Positions 58,761-64,000 of a stretch of 64,000 bases of DNA are shown here, one piece after another; position 1 is the stretch's first letter, and every line of letters begins with the position of its first letter. Both the position numbers and the translations under genes were made by a program. The notes below the pieces were generated by a model that saw only the letters and a program-made list of their open reading frames with translations, was not told the DNA's origin and did not search any database. Where the stretch lies: assembly GCA_013398015.1 (NCBI GenBank), contig VZRR01013894.1:310001-374000 (forward strand), given 5' to 3'. This stretch comes from Oreocharis arfaki. Taxonomy: Eukaryota; Chordata; Aves; Passeriformes; Paramythiidae.

Positions 58761-61700
58761 GTGAGTGGGGTCGGAGGGCGGCAGACATGAGGGGGGCGCG
58801 CCCCGGCCCCTCCCGCGGGTGTGGGGCTCCGGCCCCAAGCTTTCCTCAGGCGGAGAGAGCGGCCTGGGGCCGGAGCGATTTTCGTTTTGGTTACTCTTCG
58901 AAATTTACAAAAAACAGTGGGGAAAAAAGCTCCGAGCTAATCCAGTTCTATAAAATATTCTTTAACTTCTTTTTTCTGGTCTTTTTGCGTGGCGTATGTG
59001 TGTTTTTCCTTTTTTTTTTTTTTTTCCCTCTCCCAGTTATCTTAGTTATTCACACGTGCGACAGTGGAAGATGTAGTGGCAGTACAAAGAAGGAAATGAA
59101 AGTACAGTATCATATAAAGCTTTACTGGGAGGGTTTCATCTGAACTTTGTCTATGCTTGCATGAACTTCGATACTAAGTACATAGTTTAGAAAAAACCCT
59201 CAGTGCTACCTCTTTCAGATGGCACTGTAAGGCCATGTGTTGAGGGGACTTAGAAACTGGTTAAAAGATGGAGTGCTGAAAATACCCTAACATCGAAATG
59301 AATCGTTGTTAGGACTTGTGCTGTTTTTAACCACATCCTTTCCTGTTGCAGATCTGCTATGCTGTATGCAGAGCCTGACTGTTCTTTCTTTTCTCTGTAT
59401 TTGCTTTTAAATATTCTGAAATACATCTGAGGGAGTTTGTAGGGAGAAGTATTTGCCTTTCAGGGGAGGAGAGTTTGGAAGTCTCTCAGTTTTGGCAGTG
59501 CACTCTCTTAAATGACTGAACTCGACTGAAGCTCAACCAGTGATCTGCGGTGTTAGTCAAAGTATTTAAATTAGGAATTCCTATTAGAACCTTTTTAAAT
59601 CTTGAGAAATAACATTAAATCTGACAATCAATGCCTCACCCACTCAAGTTTTATCTTCTGATAGTTTTATCAGAATAGTTTAACTTTGCCAAGTTTTATC
59701 TTCTGATACCTGGCTGTTCTATATGAGAAAGTAATAAAATTTTCTTTTGATTTGATGTTACCAGCGGTGCAAATTGTGTACTGGAACTTAAATAGTGAAG
59801 CTGGTGAAGAGCCATGATTCGGAACAGAACCCGCATCAGCCAGCACACATGGAGATAACAAACTAGTGGCGTAAAATGTTAGCAGGGATAGAAGCCTCTT
59901 GGAAAGAGAAGGCATAATTTCCAGCATTTTTAAAGGAAAAACTACTCTTTAAAAATATAATTTTCTGCAAATTAAAGCCTCAGGTAGGAATGTTTAGATC
60001 CAGCTATGTAGCTTTCCAAGGTGTGGGAAATTAAATTTTGGGTTATGACCATTGTGTTTGGCACAGAGATGGCCAACCAAATTATCAAGGAAGAGCAGCT
60101 GAGTCAGCTGCAGGTTTAACTAAACAGCAGTGTTATCTACGATGTTTATTTATTATATGTGCAATAGTTTTCTTATTTAAAAACAAGAAAAATAAGTGAG
60201 TCACACTTAATCAGAAATTTATGAACTTATGTGGTTTTTGAATGACTGTGGCATTTTTATGAGAGCTTTATTTGGTGTGTGCACAAACTTAAATATTTGT
60301 AGTTGGCCATTGAACTAAGTCTGAGGAGGTAGAGTTGTTAAAGTCGAGGGGGCAACTGAACAGTGGCCCGGGGACAAGGAGAGAATGATAAGATCTCATG
60401 GAAATGAGGTACATAAGCATATAGGCTGGCTGAGAGCGGTGACACCAGTTGGCATTTTGTCTGATCTCATGTGATTATGAGAATCATAATGGCATGTTTA
60501 TTTGTTTTAAGCAGTCAGGTAAATAAGTTGGGGGTTTGGTTTTAATTTGTTTGGGTTTTTTTCCCAGGAACCATCTCTGCCAGTGGTGTCTCAGATAGTG
60601 AAGTGTGGGAGGCACAAGCGCTGTGGAGTATGAAACTGTCCCATTATACACAGTCAAGCCTTTTTCCCCCCTTTTTAGGGAGATTTATGGTGAACTAAAG
60701 AGCTTGAAACCAAAAGCTTTGTACTGAGAGCCCAAGATTGTTTAATTTAGGAAGGATTGCAATTTTATTAATGTATCCTGACCTAGCAAGGCGCTCAGGA
60801 GAGGTGCTGACTGACCTTTACTTTTCCCTGATTTTAACTTTAGAAATTGCAATGCAATTACCACTCGCCTGTGAGTCAGGAAAGTCTTGCAAGGCATATT
60901 TCTGCCCCGCAGAGCTTTCAGAATAAAAAAATAAATGTGTTTTTAAAAATTCTTTCTCATCGTTTTTAAGTCCTGGTCCCTGAAGATAGCTTTCGGTGCT
61001 TGGCTGAAGATTTCTTCCTGCTGAAAGCATATTAATGAGGGCCTTTGCTAAATCTAGAATTGGATTTGCCAAGCCATGGTTATGTTGATTGCATGGAAGC
61101 ACAGGTGCAGGCATCTACACACATGTAGAGAGTAGGGGGTGGCAGGGTGAAGGAGATGGGCTCCTGATGTGGACAGCTGCCTCATCACTTGTGTGTTTTT
61201 TCACTTGGAATTATTTTATCCTGCTTGCCTGATTATGGGAACAGAAATAACAGTGGCACACGAGCTTGCATCTAAACATCAGGTGTGATGCAGTACTTTG
61301 CTGCAAATCAAAATGTTTCTTTCAGTGAAGATTTTGAAAGCCAGATTCTTGGGAAATTCATTACTAAAAATACAGTATTTCTGCCCTGCAGCAGAGCAGA
61401 TTTTAAGTTTCATTCAGGGCAAAAAAGAGAGGTGGATCTGTGAAGAAATCCAGATATACCTGTTGAGTGGAGATTGCTGAGTGAAAGTAAGGCTTTAGCT
61501 GTTTGAGTTGTGGATGGGCTGTAGGAGTTCAGTCGGCCCCTAATTTCTGTTGTAATAGTTTGGATTTTCCTCAAATGCTGTCTGGCAACTTTGGATGGAG
61601 AAGATCCCAGCTGCTTTGTGTTGTGGTGTCAACTTTTTTTTAGGTGGTGGGTTCATCTCAACAAGGCAGCTGTGTCACCAGAGAGATATGTGACAGCTAC

Positions 61701-64000
61701 CTATCACTTTTCCTGCTTGCCAGGTCCCTGCTGGCTGTTTGACAGGAGGTGAAAATAGGGCTCTGCCTTCACTTCATCCTCTTCAGAAACGAACTGCCCC
61801 TGGGAATGTCAGCCCTGAAAAAAATGTGGAGAAAAGGAACCTGGCTTGGGCTTAGGCAGACTGCAGTCGGTAGGACACCAGCTGTTGTGCTTTGCTGGTG
61901 ACCTGTTTGCTTACTGGTAATCTCTAAAACAAGCAAGACTGTTTTTAAGAAAGTTGCGTGGTTTTTGGTTCTCAGTAGGGGCACCTGGCTGTTAAATGAG
62001 TTAAATTTAGTAGCAAGAGTCAGACAGCATGCTTGGTTTCCCCACTTAGATTTTAAAACAAGACAAGTGATTTTTCAAATAGTTCTGTTGTAAATGAGTG
62101 GTTTCATTTGCTTGTGTCCTACTCAAGTGTATATCCCAACTTGATAACGCCTGAAGGACAACGTTGATTTTTGTAGACTTGCAGTACTGGCTGAATGCTC
62201 TGCATACAAAAATGTTTGTTAATCTTCAAAGTGGAGCTGCTGTGTTTCAAGCTTGTGTTGCTGATGGATTTATGTGTACCAGGTTGATGAGTTTCTCTAC
62301 AGACATACTTTAAAGAAGTTTTTTCAGATGGCTATGTGTCACTTCCTGCTATGAAATTAGCACGTGGTGACACTGCATAGACTGCCTTCAGTGTTACAGT
62401 TGCAGCTGTGGTGTAATACCTACAAGAATAAGCAAATATTTGCCCCATTTAACTTCCCGAATAAAGCTTCCTATAAGAAATGATGTGGAGGTTTATGCAG
62501 GCACATGTTGGCTTGTTCTAGTTCTTCTAATTGATAGTAGATTGCTTTTCTGTCAAAACATTTAGCAAACAGGAATGTGTGTCAGGAATACAGCTGATAA
62601 CACTATTCCTAGCACTGTGTTTGTGTTAAAATCCCGTTATAAAAATGCACAGTAATAGGTTTTTCCATTTCAGTGGCAGCTGTCATGGTTCGTGGTACCG
62701 TTGATCTGTCGTCTTTAATTTAGACCACGTGACAGGAACAGCCACGTTGTGAGTGCCCGCTCCTTGTGGTTTCTAGCAAATGGCATGAATACCAGAAGGT
62801 TAGAGATGTGCATCTGTTTAATTTAAAATTTTTGAATCTTACTTAGAGGTGCATTTTTCCACCATTTTCTAGGCAATTTAGGAATCTGCCAGCCTTAGTG
62901 GCGTTGCCTCACTTGATGACAGAGGAAGAAGTTGGGTGGTAGGAGAGTTAGAGTGGCCCCAGAGTGGTGTATTTTTGATTAGTGCCTTGCCTGCAGAACA
63001 AAGTGCTGCAGGATGCTGGGCCAGTCAGTTCCTTCTGGCATGTCAGAACCCTTGGGCCCAACTTGAGGGCTTTCCCCTTGCTCATCAAAATGTCTTGTCA
63101 GAAATTGTAAGAATGGGATTGTCGTTTTAAAATTTCAATGGGTTTTTTTTTGTGGTTACTTTTATTAACTGGTGACTTAAGGGATTGCATCTTCATGCAC
63201 TTGTGTTGCTGGCCCCATGCCTGCTGAACTTGTCACTTGATCTGTCTCCTGACTCTTCCTTTCCTCTCTGTTCCTAGAAGAGTCATGAGCATTTACAAAC
63301 CAGATGACTTCTTTAAAATGTTTGGGTATATAGTGAGGTTTGAGACTTTCTTTCTGTTTATTTGGCTTGGGTGGGTTTTTACTGGTTTGTGGAGTACCTC
63401 CCCAAGTCACACCTCAGCCATGCAGTCTCAGTCTTATTTAGATGACCTTTTTGATCTTGAAGAGTAGAAGATTTTCAAAACAAAGAAATGTATTTTTCAT
63501 TATATTAGTGTGTAAGGGAAAGGCCAAACATCAAAGGACTGAAAAGGCATCTGACGTGGTGTTCAGATGTTCAATTTTTCAGATGTATCCAGATGCTAAT
63601 TTGTTTGGGTTACCTGGTTAGTGTTGCAAAAAAAATCTCTCTTTAATTTTCAATGTGATCCTTGGAAAGAGTTCCTTTCTATAAAATTCTTGATAAACAA
63701 GTTTCACTGTACAAGCAGGTGCTGTAATGTACAAAGTGTGGTACCAACAGCTCTGCCTCCTCTAGGATAGGGTTGTCTTGAAGCACAGAAAGAAGAAATG
63801 AGATCTTGCTTGTTGAGAAGGAATTGTTTGGTTTTCCTGCAGACAGTAATCCCTGTGGCAGTTTGAAGTGTAGGCTGTGCTGGACTTACACATCTTGTGC
63901 AGAGGGTCCTCTCTGAAGTGAGCTGAGGTGCTCTGTGAAGCTGGTTACACAACGTGTTCAGAAAACGAAACCATCGGGTTTTTGAGCTACCTTCTATTTT
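58761..64000 (+). other. CCDC88C: CCDC88C intron 2 (5' part)
   Basis: After the island the sequence becomes AT-rich and stays so to the window end. I looked for the next HOOK-domain exon (a frame with RINKHVNND) and saw none. An E-box CACGTG followed by AC lies at 62726-62731. Frames up to about 145 codons near the start and below 100 elsewhere have no recognisable product. No mobile element identified. Confidence 0.75.

Larger units (their letters stand above)
57540..58900 (+). promoter_or_regulatory. CCDC88C: CpG-island promoter and leader of CCDC88C
   Basis: A long, very GC- and CpG-rich block runs from about 57540 across the first two coding exons and fades after 58900. No TATA box is obvious, consistent with a broad CpG promoter. 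One N at 58040 breaks the sequence. Two short upstream ORFs lie at 58360-58386 (8 codons) and 58405-58434 (9 codons); the second has an ideal GCCATGG context. Frames up to 311 codons across the island are compositional. Confidence 0.8.

Noticed and set aside
58761..64000. CCDC88C exon 3
   Set aside because: Searched by eye for the HOOK-domain continuation (RINKHVNND, NLTILVRNIK) after an AG acceptor; nothing matched, so it must lie beyond the window.
1..64000. CRISPR arrays, tRNA, rRNA or snoRNA genes
   Set aside because: No regularly spaced repeats, no tRNA B-box with a cloverleaf, and no paired C/D or H/ACA box layout that I could support in this window.

Overview
The window is vertebrate nuclear DNA, almost certainly from a bird and probably a songbird (passerine). 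The evidence is CR1 LINE fragments of the avian type, two LTR copies of a family I associate with passerine genomes, AT-rich introns with two GC-rich promoter islands, and gene order. It holds one complete protein-coding gene and the 5' end of a second, both on the + strand. There are no bacterial features, CRISPR arrays, tRNAs or rRNAs that I can support.

Layout. 1-7960 is upstream intergenic DNA with no recognisable gene and one inverted CR1 fragment (7289-7456). 7960-9300 is the CpG-island promoter and leader of PPP4R3A (SMEK1, regulatory subunit 3A of protein phosphatase 4), with a YY1-type element and four short upstream ORFs. PPP4R3A runs from its ATG at 9152 to its stop at 48137-48139. 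I resolved 15 coding exons, all with GT-AG boundaries and compatible phases, giving 821 codons. Introns 1, 2 and 4 are the large ones. Introns contain a degenerate CR1 ORF2 piece (15479-15692), a truncated LTR (42766-43200), a perfect 30-bp palindrome (36014-36043) and two places where an in-frame alternative 3' end could form (39886-40055 and 47132-47310). The 3' UTR probably extends to about 49.4 kb.

49.4-57.5 kb is intergenic. It contains a solo LTR flanked by 5-bp GCTGT repeats (51846-52754, interrupted by a 75-base N gap), a CR1 3' tail (53115-53208) and an orphan CpG island at 56.1-56.65 kb with a strong CTCF-like motif. 57.54-58.9 kb is the CpG-island promoter of CCDC88C (Daple). Its first two coding exons (58483-58542 and 58660-58760) encode the start of the HOOK domain. 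The rest of the window is CCDC88C intron 2, and no later exon is visible.

The two genes are neighbours in the same orientation in mammals as well (human 14q32), so the block is conserved synteny. They act in different pathways: PPP4R3A targets the PP4 phosphatase to substrates in DNA repair, mitosis and metabolism, while CCDC88C is a Dishevelled-binding, G-alpha-activating scaffold in Wnt signalling. Nothing suggests they work together. I found no novel multi-gene system. The most useful leads are the leader uORFs, the possible alternative transcript ends of PPP4R3A, the orphan CTCF/CpG island, and how the two LTR copies differ.
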